A stretch of DNA of 64,000 nt from Marinobacter salinexigens (GTDB lineage: Bacteria; Pseudomonadota; Gammaproteobacteria; Pseudomonadales; Oleiphilaceae): positions 1 to 64,000 of the forward strand of contig NZ_VTUU01000010.1 of NCBI RefSeq assembly GCF_008370345.1, in the 5' to 3' direction. The translations under genes were made by a program, and so were the position numbers. Shown piece after piece: positions 26,429 through 35,216 of the stretch. Under the pieces are notes generated by a model. That model had not been told where the DNA came from. It did not search any database and was given only the letters and a program-made list of their open reading frames with translations. Every line of letters begins with the position of its first letter. The first letter of the stretch is position 1.

Positions 26429-27451
26429 ATGGGAGTTTTCGAACGTTATCTGTCGGTATGGGTCGCACTGGCCATCGTTGCTGGCGTGGCAATTGGCCAA
26501 TGGGCACCGTCAGTACCCGAAACCCTGTCCCGGTTCGAATACGCCCAGGTTTCCATTCCCATCGCCATCCTCATCTGGGCGATGATTTTCCCGATGATGG
26601 CGCAAATCGACTTCAGTGCCGTGGTTGGCGTTCGAAGAGAGCCCAAAGGCCTGGCGATTACCACCATCGTAAACTGGCTGATCAAGCCCTTCACCATGTT
26701 CGCCATTGCCTGGTTTTTCCTGACCGTGGTGTTCAGCCCATGGATAGCACCTGATCTCGCGCGGGAATACCTTGCTGGAGCCATCCTGCTGGGCGCAGCG
26801 CCCTGTACCGCTATGGTTTTCGTCTGGAGTTATCTGACCCGGGGCGATGCCGCTTATACGCTGGTTCAGGTTTCCCTGAATGACATCATCATGCTGTTTG
26901 CCTTTGCCCCGATTGTGGTTTTCCTGCTGGGAATTTCCGACATTCAGGTGCCCTGGAATACGGTGATCCTATCGGTGGTTCTTTATATTGTCATTCCACT
27001 CACTGCCGGCTACCTGACCAGGCGCATCCTGATCGCCCGCCACAATCAACAGTGGTACGACGACGTTTTCATGAAACGGCTGGGCCCGGTTACGCCGGCC
27101 GCGCTGATCGTGACACTGGTACTGCTGTTCGCCTTCCAGGGCGAAGTTATTCTGAACAACCCACTCCATATTGTGCTAATCGCAGTTCCGTTGATCGTGC
27201 AGACGGTGTTTATCTTCCTGCTGGCCTACGGCTGGGCAAGGCTGTGGAAGGTTCGCCATTGCATTGCCGCCCCCGGCGCGATGATTGGCGCCAGCAACTT
27301 TTTTGAGCTGGCCGTTGCCGCCGCTATCGCGCTCTTTGGGCTTCAGTCCGGAGCGGCACTGGCCACCGTAGTCGGCGTTTTGGTGGAAGTCCCTTTGATG
27401 CTGGCACTGGTACGAATCGCAAACCGGACCCGAGACAAGTTCCCATCCTGA
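26429..27451 (+). CDS. acr3: Arsenite efflux permease Acr3
   Basis: A 340-residue membrane protein with about ten helices, belonging to the Acr3 family and not ArsB. The conserved cysteine lies in GAILLGAAPCTAMVFVWSYLTRGD, and EGVILN-like FQGEVILNNP and GASNFFELAVAAAIALFG mark the later helices. It expels As(III) using the proton motive force. AAGGAAG precedes the ATG. A weak hairpin (27470-27493) follows and may end the island transcript. Confidence 0.94.
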   Translation: MGVFERYLSVWVALAIVAGVAIGQWAPSVPETLSRFEYAQVSIPIAILIWAMIFPMMAQIDFSAVVGVRREPKGLAITTIVNWLIKPFTMFAIAWFFLTVVFSPWIAPDLAREYLAGAILLGAAPCTAMVFVWSYLTRGDAAYTLVQVSLNDIIMLFAFAPIVVFLLGISDIQVPWNTVILSVVLYIVIPLTAGYLTRRILIARHNQQWYDDVFMKRLGPVTPAALIVTLVLLFAFQGEVILNNPLHIVLIAVPLIVQTVFIFLLAYGWARLWKVRHCIAAPGAMIGASNFFELAVAAAIALFGLQSGAALATVVGVLVEVPLMLALVRIANRTRDKFPS

Positions 27452-27469
27452 TCCATGTACCCCTCGCCA

Positions 27470-27493
27470 TACAGGGAGGGCTACATCCCTGTA
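27470..27493 (+). terminator. Weak hairpin after acr3, candidate terminator
   Basis: TACAGGGA (27470-27477) pairs with TCCCTGTA (27486-27493) around eight bases. No T-run follows, so confidence is low. It lies at the right edge of the arsenic genes. Confidence 0.35.
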
Positions 27494-27584
27494 ACTGTTC
27501 AGCCTGCGGGCGCCCTGCTAATATCCAGCCCAGTTTTTGGCTCCAGGCACCGGCTCCAACCCACGAAACCAGACGGAAACGCAC

Positions 27585-28382
27585 ATGGATCTTTTCCAGG
27601 CCCTTTTTCTTGGCCTCCTTCAGGGACTGACCGAATTCCTTCCTATCTCAAGCTCTGCCCACCTGATCCTGACACCAGCGTTTTTTGGCTGGACCGATCA
27701 GGGCGTTGGTTTTGACCTCTCGGTTCACGTGGGCACGCTGCTGGCTGTGGTTCTGTATTTCCGAAGGGATGTCTTCGGGATTGCGAAAGATGGCCTGATT
27801 TCCATGGCCCAGCGCAAGATTGTCGGCCAGGGGGCTCTGGCCTGGTATCTGGTGATCGGCACCATCCCCGCAGGACTCGCGGGCCTGGCATTGCTGGATA
27901 TGATCGACAATGAGCTGCGGGGCGCCGGGGTTATTTTCATAACGACTCTGGTATTCGGCATCCTCCTGGGCATTGCCGACTGGCTACCAAGACGGGAACG
28001 GTCACTTGATTCCCTGAGCTGGAAAGACGCCCTTGTTGTCGGTATTGCCCAGGCCTTCGCCCTGGTTCCCGGCACGTCCCGTTCCGGTGTAACGATCACC
28101 GCGGGCCTTTTCCTCGGCATGACCCGCGAAACCGCGTCCCGTTTCTCTTTCCTGCTGGCAATTCCGATTATTGTTCTGGCTTCAGGCGTAAAACTGCTGG
28201 AAGTAGCCTCTTCCGATGTCATCGTCGACTGGAATGGTTTCCTGATTGGCGGAATCACGTCCTTTGTGATGGCCATTACGGCGATCCACTTCTTCCTGAA
28301 GTGGCTCAATACTGTGGGAATGTGGCCTTATGTTATCTATCGAATAATTCTGGCTGCCGTGATTTACGCAGTCTTGATGTGA
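27585..28382 (+). CDS. uppP: Undecaprenyl-diphosphate phosphatase UppP (BacA)
   Basis: A 265-residue membrane phosphatase that recycles undecaprenyl diphosphate for peptidoglycan and other envelope polymers. The catalytic motifs are present: GLTEFLPISSSAHL near the N terminus and PGTSRSGVTITAGLFLG near residue 170. The ATG at 27585 gives the normal length and starts MDLFQALFLGLLQG; an in-frame TTG at 27537 was rejected. It converges with uvrD, and a 28-bp-arm hairpin element lies between them. Confidence 0.96.
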   Translation: MDLFQALFLGLLQGLTEFLPISSSAHLILTPAFFGWTDQGVGFDLSVHVGTLLAVVLYFRRDVFGIAKDGLISMAQRKIVGQGALAWYLVIGTIPAGLAGLALLDMIDNELRGAGVIFITTLVFGILLGIADWLPRRERSLDSLSWKDALVVGIAQAFALVPGTSRSGVTITAGLFLGMTRETASRFSFLLAIPIIVLASGVKLLEVASSDVIVDWNGFLIGGITSFVMAITAIHFFLKWLNTVGMWPYVIYRIILAAVIYAVLM

Positions 28383-28395
28383 GGCCCGGTGGTTT

Positions 28396-28508
28396 GGCCC
28401 GATTGGCTGGGGTGATTTAAAAACCGCTCCTTCGGCACGTCCATGTGACGCTTGGGCTCCGCCATCCATGGCTCCGCACATTTTTAAATCACCCCAGCCA
28501 ATCCGGCC
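28396..28508. repeat. Long hairpin element, copy 1 (conserved loop, locus-specific arms)
   Basis: Arms 28396-28423 and 28481-28508 are 28 nt each and reverse-complementary except at one position. They enclose a 57-nt loop. The loop contains GCACGTCC (28435-28442), CGCTTGGG (28449-28456) and a GCCATCCATGGC minihairpin (28461-28472). The same loop pattern recurs at copy 2 (30839-30942), but the arm sequences are unrelated. It lies between the converging uppP and uvrD genes and may end both transcripts. It encodes no protein I can support. Confidence 0.85.
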
Positions 28509-28567
28509 TTCTATCACTCGAATGGCCTAACAGCCCACCCAACAAAACCTGTACCAACGCCACAGTT

Positions 28568-30733
28568 TCAGCAGGCCTCCAGCGGCGCATAAGCCAATAC
28601 CAACCACTTGGGTCCTTCGTCGAAATTCACCTGAACCCGGGTATGATGCCCCGATCCCTCGCAGTTCATGACGATACCCTCGCCGAACTTGGGATGACGA
28701 ACCCGCTGGCCAAGGCTGAAACCGGCCTGCTGGGCAGAGTCCTGGCTGAACATACTTTCATTAGGGCGCTCCACCATGGCCGGGCGGGTCACGGTATTAC
28801 GCAGGCGCACTTCCTGAATACAGTCCGCCGGGATTTCGCGGGCGAAGCGGGACAGGGCATTGAACTTCTCTTGCCCGTACAAACGGCGGGATTCTGCGTA
28901 AGTAAGCACCAGCTTCTTCATCGCACGGGTGATACCCACGTAGGCCAATCGGCGCTCTTCTTCCATGCGCCCGGGCTCTTCCAGAGACATCCCGTGGGGG
29001 AACAACCCTTCTTCCACACCCGCCAGGAACACCAACGGGAACTCCAGGCCCTTGGCCGAGTGCAGGGTCATCAGCTGTACACTGTCCTCATGGGCTTCCG
29101 CCTGGGATTCTCCCGCATCCAGTGCCGCCTGGGCGATGAACTCGGAAAGCGGGTCCACGCCCTCTTCCACCTCAAAGTCTGACAACGCATTCACCAGTTC
29201 CTCAAGGTTTTCGACGCGGGCCTGCCCTTTTTCGCCTTTTTCACTGGCGTGGTAGTCCTTCAGGCCACTCATTTCGATGGTCTGTTTCATCAGGCCGTGC
29301 AGGGAGGCGTCGTCCACCATCTCCGACAAGGCTTCGATCAAACCAATGAACGACTGCAGCCCGGTCTTGGCCCGGCCTTTAACCTGCCCGGCTTCCAGCA
29401 GGCGCTCTGCGGATTCCCAGAGGGAAATGCTTTGGGTTGTGGCGTACTCCCGCAGTTCCCCAAGGCTCTTGGCGCCGATACCCCGGGTAGGTACGTTCAC
29501 AACCCGCTCAAAAGCGGCATCATCCCGGCGATAATGAACCAGCCTCAGATAAGCCAGTGCGTTACGGATTTCCTGGCGGTCGTAGAAGCGCAGGCCACCA
29601 TAGACTCGGTAGGGTATGCCCTGTCTCATCAGGGCTTCTTCCAGCACCCGGGACTGGGCATTGGAACGATAGAGAATCGCGGACTCACTGCGCAGGTTAC
29701 CTTCCTGAACCCAGGCAGAAATGCTGTCGGCGATGTAGTTGGCTTCATCCTGCTCATTGAAGGCCGCGTAGAGACTGATCGGCTCACCCTCCGGACCGTC
29801 TGTCCACAGCTCTTTCCCCAAACGCCCCTGGTTGTTGGCGATCACTGCGTTGGCGGCTTTCAGGATGGTCTGGGTGGAGCGGTAATTCTGCTCAAGGCGA
29901 ACTAGCCGGGCATTAGGGAAATCCCGCTGGTACTGCTGGATGTTCTCGATCTTGGCCCCGCGCCAGCCGTAGATGGACTGATCATCATCTCCAACGACCG
30001 TCAGCGGTACGCGGTTGGAAGCCAACACCTGCAGCCAGGCGTATTGAATCGTGTTGGTATCCTGGAACTCGTCCACCAGAATGTGCTGGAAGCGTGTCTG
30101 GTAATGGGCCAGCAACTCGGGCCGGTGCAGCCAGAGCTCGTGGGAACGCAGCAGCAGTTCACCGAAATCCACCAGGCCACTCTGCTGGCAGAGCTGTTCA
30201 TACTGGCGATAGATTTTGAGCATCACAGACGTGAAGTGATCCCCGGGATTGTCCTGGATATGATCAGCCCTCAGGCCTTCATCTTTCTGGCTGTTGATAA
30301 ACCACTGGGCCTGCTTCGGCGGCCAGCGGCTCTCGTCAATCTGGTTTTCCCGCATCACGCGCTTGATCAGGCGAAGCTGATCATCGCTGTCCAGTACCTG
30401 AAAGTTCTCCGGCAGCCCTGCATCCTGCCAGTGGGATCGCAACAGTCGGTGGGCAATGCCATGGAAGGTCCCGAACCAGAGCCCGCGCGCCGGGATCTGC
30501 ATCATCTGCTCAATCCGGAAGCGCATTTCCTTGGCCGCCTTGTTGGTAAAAGTCACCGCCAGAATGCCGGTCGGCGGCACTCTGTCCACGGTCATCAACC
30601 ACGCGATCCGATGCACCAGCACCCGGGTTTTACCGCTGCCAGCGCCGGCCAACACAAGCAAATGATCGTTCTGTGCCGTTACAGCCTCACGCTGGGCGTC
30701 ATTAAGGGGATCGATGATATGGGAGACGTCCAT
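28568..30733 (-). CDS. uvrD: DNA helicase II UvrD
   Basis: A 721-residue superfamily 1 helicase (E. coli UvrD 720). It unwinds DNA 3' to 5' in nucleotide excision and mismatch repair. Walker A AGAGSGKT is at residues 29-36, and the motif II box is DEFQDT. VVGDDDQSIYGWRGA, LEQNYRST, TLHSAKGLEFPLVFL and RLAYVGITRA mark motifs III to VI. The C-terminal tail ends in the Tudor-like RVRHPKFGEGIVMNCEG region that contacts RNA polymerase in homologues. It is flanked on both sides by hairpin elements with similar loops. Confidence 0.96.
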   Translation of the reverse strand: MDVSHIIDPLNDAQREAVTAQNDHLLVLAGAGSGKTRVLVHRIAWLMTVDRVPPTGILAVTFTNKAAKEMRFRIEQMMQIPARGLWFGTFHGIAHRLLRSHWQDAGLPENFQVLDSDDQLRLIKRVMRENQIDESRWPPKQAQWFINSQKDEGLRADHIQDNPGDHFTSVMLKIYRQYEQLCQQSGLVDFGELLLRSHELWLHRPELLAHYQTRFQHILVDEFQDTNTIQYAWLQVLASNRVPLTVVGDDDQSIYGWRGAKIENIQQYQRDFPNARLVRLEQNYRSTQTILKAANAVIANNQGRLGKELWTDGPEGEPISLYAAFNEQDEANYIADSISAWVQEGNLRSESAILYRSNAQSRVLEEALMRQGIPYRVYGGLRFYDRQEIRNALAYLRLVHYRRDDAAFERVVNVPTRGIGAKSLGELREYATTQSISLWESAERLLEAGQVKGRAKTGLQSFIGLIEALSEMVDDASLHGLMKQTIEMSGLKDYHASEKGEKGQARVENLEELVNALSDFEVEEGVDPLSEFIAQAALDAGESQAEAHEDSVQLMTLHSAKGLEFPLVFLAGVEEGLFPHGMSLEEPGRMEEERRLAYVGITRAMKKLVLTYAESRRLYGQEKFNALSRFAREIPADCIQEVRLRNTVTRPAMVERPNESMFSQDSAQQAGFSLGQRVRHPKFGEGIVMNCEGSGHHTRVQVNFDEGPKWLVLAYAPLEAC

Positions 30734-30838
30734 AGGAATAGATTCGCTACTGGTTAAATAAACAGGTCAGGAAGTATAACAGGACTTAGGAGGGGTTGTC
30801 GGGGGCGTCAATAGCTCTCGCCTTGTGGAGTTAACGCA

Positions 30839-30942
30839 CAGGGGAGGTGACGCTGTTCAGGACACGCTACGAGCACGTCCGTGTGCGCTTGGGTGTGGCC
30901 GTCCTTGGCCACACACAGTCCTGAACAGCGTCACCTCCCCTG
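30839..30942. repeat. Long hairpin element, copy 2 (conserved loop, locus-specific arms)
   Basis: Perfect 25-bp arms (30839-30863 and 30918-30942) enclose a 54-nt loop. The loop contains GCACGTCC (30873-30880), CGCTTGGG (30886-30893) and an 8-bp inner hairpin GTGTGGCC/GGCCACAC (30893-30914). Loop order and wording follow copy 1 (28396-28508) in the same orientation, while the arms differ entirely. It lies in the 241-bp gap between the leftward dehydrogenase gene and uvrD. Apart from this element the gap shows no gene. Confidence 0.85.
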
Positions 30943-30974
30943 CGCTTTCATGCTGGGGCGCGAGCTTTTCTGAT

Positions 30975-32423
30975 TTAGAAACCTCTGGGAACCGTTTGAG
31001 CTTCGACGAATTCAAACAGTCCCTCAAGACCACCCTCGCGGCCAATGCCGGAGGCTTTCATGCCGCCAAACGGCGCTTCCGGCGTTGGACCGGTGCCAGT
31101 ATTCCAGCCGACGTGGCCGAAACGGAGACCGCCTGCGACTCGCTGAGCACGCTCAGGGTCCGCAGTGAATACGTAAGAAGCCAACCCGAACTCAGTGTCA
31201 TTACCGGCTGCGATGACTTCGTCTTCAGAAGAGAACAAAGCCATCGGAACCAGCGGCCCAAAGGTTTCTTCCTGATAGCAGCACATATCGCGGTTAACAC
31301 CCAACACCACGGTCGGAGGGAAGAACAACCCATCTCCCAGCTCGGCAGGGGGTTTGCCCGCAACCAGGCTTGCGCCCTTGTCCAGAGCGTCTTCGAGGTG
31401 TCGTTTAACTTTGTCGAACCCCTGTTTGTTAACCAACGGTCCGATGTCGACACCCTCAATCATCCCGTCGCCGACGGTCATTCTGCTGACCCGATCCGCC
31501 AGTTTTTCACCGAAAGCATCAGCCACTTTCTCGTGCACGAATATGCGGTTAGCACAGACGCAGGTCTGGCCACCGCCACGGAATTTGTTGGCAATCAGGT
31601 TGTCAGCAGCCGCATCTAGATCCGCATCGTCAAACACGATGTACGGGGCATTGCCGCCCAGTTCGAGGGCCAGTTTCTTGATCTGCGGAGCGGAGTCCAC
31701 ATACAACTGGCGGCCGACCTCGGTGGATCCGGTAAAGCTGATCATCGGTACGTCCGGATGCTCACACAGCACTTTACCGATCATGCTGGCCTTGCCCATT
31801 ACCAGATTGACCATGCCATCAGGCAAATCGAGTTTGTCCATCAGGCTGAAGAAAGCAATCATGGTAAGCGGCGTTTCGCTCGCCGGCTTGATCACAGACG
31901 GACAACCCGCCGCAAGGGCCGCAGAAAGCTTCTTCGCAATCATGCCGATGGGGAAGTTCCAGGGCACGATCAGTCCCGTGACGCCTATCGGACGATAGTG
32001 AACCGTCCACGTGCAGTCTTTGGGCTTTTCGGGAATCGTATGGGCGTCCAGGGCCTGAATGTGCTTCGCGCAATAGTCGAAAAAGCCCGCGGCATAGTCC
32101 ACTTCCCCCTGGGCCTCAGGCCAGGGCTTCCCATGTTCCATGCACAGAATCCGGCCGACCTCCTCTTTGTTTTCCCTGAGGACATCGCGAATATCTTCCA
32201 ACCATTTTCTTCGGGTTTCTATGGGATAGGGCGAGGTGAGTTTCAACGCGGACTTTCCCGCTTCAACTGCGGCCATCACGTCACTTTCCGGCATTGAAGC
32301 TACTTTCGCGATTACATCTCCCGTCGCCGGGTTGTATACGTCGAAAGTGGTTCCCTGTTCATTGCCCGTCCAGCGACCGTTGATATAACCAGTCAGCTTT
32401 CCCAGCAGTGGTGACTCGATCAT
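30975..32423 (-). CDS. gabD: NAD(P)-dependent succinate-semialdehyde dehydrogenase, GabD-like
   Basis: A 482-residue aldehyde dehydrogenase, the same length as E. coli GabD. The nucleotide-binding and active-site motifs are present: VPWNFPIGMIAKK, FTGSTEVGRQL, LELGGNAPYIVFDDADLD and the catalytic cysteine in GGGQTCVCANR. The double-cysteine active site and the C-terminal PFGGMKASGIGREGG fit GabD. It oxidises succinic semialdehyde to succinate in GABA and putrescine breakdown. It diverges from an acetylpolyamine amidohydrolase gene, which supports that pathway. GAGGAG precedes the ATG. Glutarate semialdehyde is a possible second substrate. Confidence 0.88.
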   Translation of the reverse strand: MIESPLLGKLTGYINGRWTGNEQGTTFDVYNPATGDVIAKVASMPESDVMAAVEAGKSALKLTSPYPIETRRKWLEDIRDVLRENKEEVGRILCMEHGKPWPEAQGEVDYAAGFFDYCAKHIQALDAHTIPEKPKDCTWTVHYRPIGVTGLIVPWNFPIGMIAKKLSAALAAGCPSVIKPASETPLTMIAFFSLMDKLDLPDGMVNLVMGKASMIGKVLCEHPDVPMISFTGSTEVGRQLYVDSAPQIKKLALELGGNAPYIVFDDADLDAAADNLIANKFRGGGQTCVCANRIFVHEKVADAFGEKLADRVSRMTVGDGMIEGVDIGPLVNKQGFDKVKRHLEDALDKGASLVAGKPPAELGDGLFFPPTVVLGVNRDMCCYQEETFGPLVPMALFSSEDEVIAAGNDTEFGLASYVFTADPERAQRVAGGLRFGHVGWNTGTGPTPEAPFGGMKASGIGREGGLEGLFEFVEAQTVPRGF

Positions 32424-32596
32424 CTCGACTCCTCTTCTGTCTCAGCTGCATCCCCTGCGGGATCAGGTTTGCGTCAATGGGTTATGTCTTCCATAGTGGA
32501 TGCAGAACCTCTTACTGTAAAGTCGGTGGCCGGGCTTTTGACCATCACCTGACGGCACCTATACTCGGAGAATCAGAAACCCAGGAGGCCGGATTC

Positions 32597-33610
32597 ATGA
32601 AAGCATTTTTTCATCCCGCGCAAGACCAGCACATTCCCAAAACCTACTTCACCCGTGGTCAGATGCGCGAACCCCAGGAGGTTCCTGATCGCACAGCCCA
32701 CATGCTGGAAGGGCTGAGACAGATGGGAGTTCAGGTGCTACAACCTTCCGACCAGGGGGCGGGGCCAATATCGGACGTTCACGATCTGGGCTACCTCCGT
32801 TTTCTGGAATCCGCCCATCGGCGATGGATGGAAATGGGTGACTGGGGCGACGAGGTTATGTCGAACATCTTTGTGCGTTCACCCAATCATTTGACCGGCG
32901 TGCTGGCGGAGGCCGCCCGCTACCAGGCCGACGGCAGTTCACCGATTGGCGCCAATACCTGGAACGCTGCCTACTGGTCGGCCCAGACCGCCTTGGGCGG
33001 CGCGGATGCGCTGATCGCAGGAGAGCGCACGGCCTACGCCGTTTGCCGTCCGCCGGGCCATCATGCCCGCAAGGATGCCGCGGGAGGGTTCTGCTATCTG
33101 AATAACTGCGCCATCGCTGCAGAACATCTGAAATCGCGCTTCCCGAAGGTTGCCATTCTCGACACCGACATGCACCACGGCCAAGGCATTCAGGAAATTT
33201 TCTACGACCGAAGCGATGTGCTTTACGTGTCGATCCACGGCGACCCGACCAACTTCTATCCAGTAGTCACAGGCTATGAAAATGAACGCGGTGAAGGGGA
33301 TGGTTTCGGCTACAACATCAACCTGCCGATGCCCCACGGTTCGACGGAAGATGATTTCTTTAACCGGCTGGATGAAGCTCTCGCCGCCCTGAAACTGTAT
33401 CAGCCGGATGTGCTGGTGCTGGCTCTGGGTTTCGACATTTACAAAAACGATCCCCAAGCCAAAGTTTCCGTCAGTTCCGAAGGGTTCTGCCGTCTCAGTA
33501 CAGAGATCCGCAAGCTCGGTTTGCCCACATTGGTGGTTCAGGAAGGGGGGTATGATCTGGACGCCCTCAGTGAGAACGTCCAGCAATTCTTCAAGGGACT
33601 GGCAATCTGA
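32597..33610 (+). CDS. Acetylpolyamine amidohydrolase (class II histone deacetylase family)
   Basis: A 337-residue zinc hydrolase of the histone deacetylase superfamily. Active-site motifs are visible: RPPGHHARKDAAGGFCYLNNCAIAA with the catalytic His pair, ILDTDMHHGQGIQEIFY with zinc ligands Asp and His, and ALGFDIYKNDP with the third ligand. The N-terminal MKAFFHPAQDQHIPKTYFTRGQM matches bacterial acetylpolyamine amidohydrolases, which remove acetyl groups from putrescine, spermidine and cadaverine. AGGAGG is well placed before the ATG. The neighbouring gabD-like gene fits a polyamine-to-succinate route. Confidence 0.9.
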   Translation: MKAFFHPAQDQHIPKTYFTRGQMREPQEVPDRTAHMLEGLRQMGVQVLQPSDQGAGPISDVHDLGYLRFLESAHRRWMEMGDWGDEVMSNIFVRSPNHLTGVLAEAARYQADGSSPIGANTWNAAYWSAQTALGGADALIAGERTAYAVCRPPGHHARKDAAGGFCYLNNCAIAAEHLKSRFPKVAILDTDMHHGQGIQEIFYDRSDVLYVSIHGDPTNFYPVVTGYENERGEGDGFGYNINLPMPHGSTEDDFFNRLDEALAALKLYQPDVLVLALGFDIYKNDPQAKVSVSSEGFCRLSTEIRKLGLPTLVVQEGGYDLDALSENVQQFFKGLAI

Positions 33611-33611
33611 A

Positions 33612-35066
33612 TCAGGAGGCGGGTGCGTACACTTTGATGTTGTCGTGCCCTTCCGCTTTCAGGTGAACTGCATGCATGCGGCTCATGGTGCCCCGATCGC
33701 AATACAGCAGGTATTGCCGGTTCGCCGGCAACTCTTCGATTTTCTGGTTCAGCTCGTAGAACGGAATCTGGAGAATTTCGTTATTGGTAAGCGTCAGCGG
33801 TGACTGTTCCCCCTCACTGGGATGGCGAACATCAATGATGACATCATCCACGCCCGGGGTCTGAACCAGTTCCACCTCTTCCGGCGTTACCGTGGTATCC
33901 ATCAGTTTGGTCAGCGGGGTTTCTTCCCGGGTTTCAATGGCCCGCGCCAGAACCTCGGGGTCCATCTGTGCTTCATCTTCCTCTACGCGATGCAGTTTGG
34001 CCCTTGTCGCCGGTTTCTGGGAAATCACGCCACAGTATTCCGGCATGGTGCGGGCAAATGGCTCCGTGCCAATTTCCTTGGCGATGCCGATGATGGTTTC
34101 CTTATCCATGGAAATGAGCGGACGTAACACCACTTCGTCGCTGGCCCGATCCACCACATTCAGATTGGTCAGGGTCTGGCTGGATACCTGCGCCACAGCA
34201 TCACCGGTTACCAGGCCGTTGGCATTGTTGGTCTGAGATATTTCACAGGCAGCCTTGAGCATCTGGCGCTTCAGAACCACACCCCAATGACGGTGATTCA
34301 CAGACTTCATAATCTCGGCGATCACACCGTCAAAAGGCACAGAAATAAACTTGGCGTTGTGGGAAGAGCCATAACGCTCCCAGAGGTAATGCACCACCTG
34401 CCGAACCCCGACTTCGTGGGCGGTGCCACCAAGATTGAAGAACAGGAAGTGGGTACGAAGGCCCCGGCGCATCATCAGGTATGCGGCAACGGTCGAGTCG
34501 TATCCCCCGGATATCAGGGTCATCACGTTTTCAACGCTGCCGAGAGGGAAACCGCCCAAACCACGGTGTTTGCGATGGGCAATGTGGAACTGATTATCCT
34601 GCACGCCGATGCGCACTTCCACTTCGGGAGCTTTCAGGTTCACACCGGCCGCGTTGGAATTCATGAGCAAGGCAGCGCCCACGGACCGCTCCATATCCAG
34701 GGAGCGGAATTCATGCTGCCCCTGGCGCTTGACCCTCACAGCGAAGGTTTTGCCTTCAAGGCGATCAGCAAAGGCTGCTATTGCTTTCTCAGCAACATCA
34801 TCAACACTGACAAGCGGGAAGACCGCAATCTCCTGGATCGATGAGATACCCGGAATGCGTGTCAGTTCGTCGATAACGGCACCGGCCAGGCCACGGCCAT
34901 CCGGAAAGTCCACATTGACCCTGTCCCAGCTGCCTTCAACCACGATTTCGGGGTCGAGACGGATAAGGATTTTGCGAACATTCTGGCGCAAATGGCGCAT
35001 CTGTTGGCGGCGAACGGGCTTACTCTTGATTGCGACCTCAGCGGCCGGGCGGATAAGAAGTTTCAT
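33612..35066 (-). CDS. thiI: tRNA 4-thiouridine synthase ThiI with rhodanese domain
   Basis: A 484-residue protein that thiolates U8 of tRNA and provides sulfur for the thiamine thiazole. N-terminal ferredoxin-like and THUMP domains (about 1-165) precede the PP-loop adenylation site TLISGGYDSTVAAY. The conserved Cys of MPEYCGV lies near residue 345, and the C-terminal rhodanese-like domain has its active cysteine in LLYCDRGTMSRMHA. The full E. coli-type architecture is present, so it can serve both pathways. It converges with the amidohydrolase gene one base away and diverges from ppnN. Confidence 0.95.
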   Translation of the reverse strand: MKLLIRPAAEVAIKSKPVRRQQMRHLRQNVRKILIRLDPEIVVEGSWDRVNVDFPDGRGLAGAVIDELTRIPGISSIQEIAVFPLVSVDDVAEKAIAAFADRLEGKTFAVRVKRQGQHEFRSLDMERSVGAALLMNSNAAGVNLKAPEVEVRIGVQDNQFHIAHRKHRGLGGFPLGSVENVMTLISGGYDSTVAAYLMMRRGLRTHFLFFNLGGTAHEVGVRQVVHYLWERYGSSHNAKFISVPFDGVIAEIMKSVNHRHWGVVLKRQMLKAACEISQTNNANGLVTGDAVAQVSSQTLTNLNVVDRASDEVVLRPLISMDKETIIGIAKEIGTEPFARTMPEYCGVISQKPATRAKLHRVEEDEAQMDPEVLARAIETREETPLTKLMDTTVTPEEVELVQTPGVDDVIIDVRHPSEGEQSPLTLTNNEILQIPFYELNQKIEELPANRQYLLYCDRGTMSRMHAVHLKAEGHDNIKVYAPAS

Positions 35067-35216
35067 ATAATCGGAATAATGTCGGCTGGCGTATCAGGCG
35101 GAAAGCGCCTAGTGTACCTTTTTGCATCAGTGCCTCAAAATCAGGCGTTGCCGAAACAAACGACGAATACCCGCGGCAGCCAGCACTACCAGCAACAATC
35201 AGGAGCTCTACCGTTC

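Noticed and set aside
28381..28567. Simple terminator or insertion sequence as explanation of the hairpin
   Set aside because: No transposase is present, and the arms are longer than ordinary terminators need. The second copy with another stem argues against a plain terminator.
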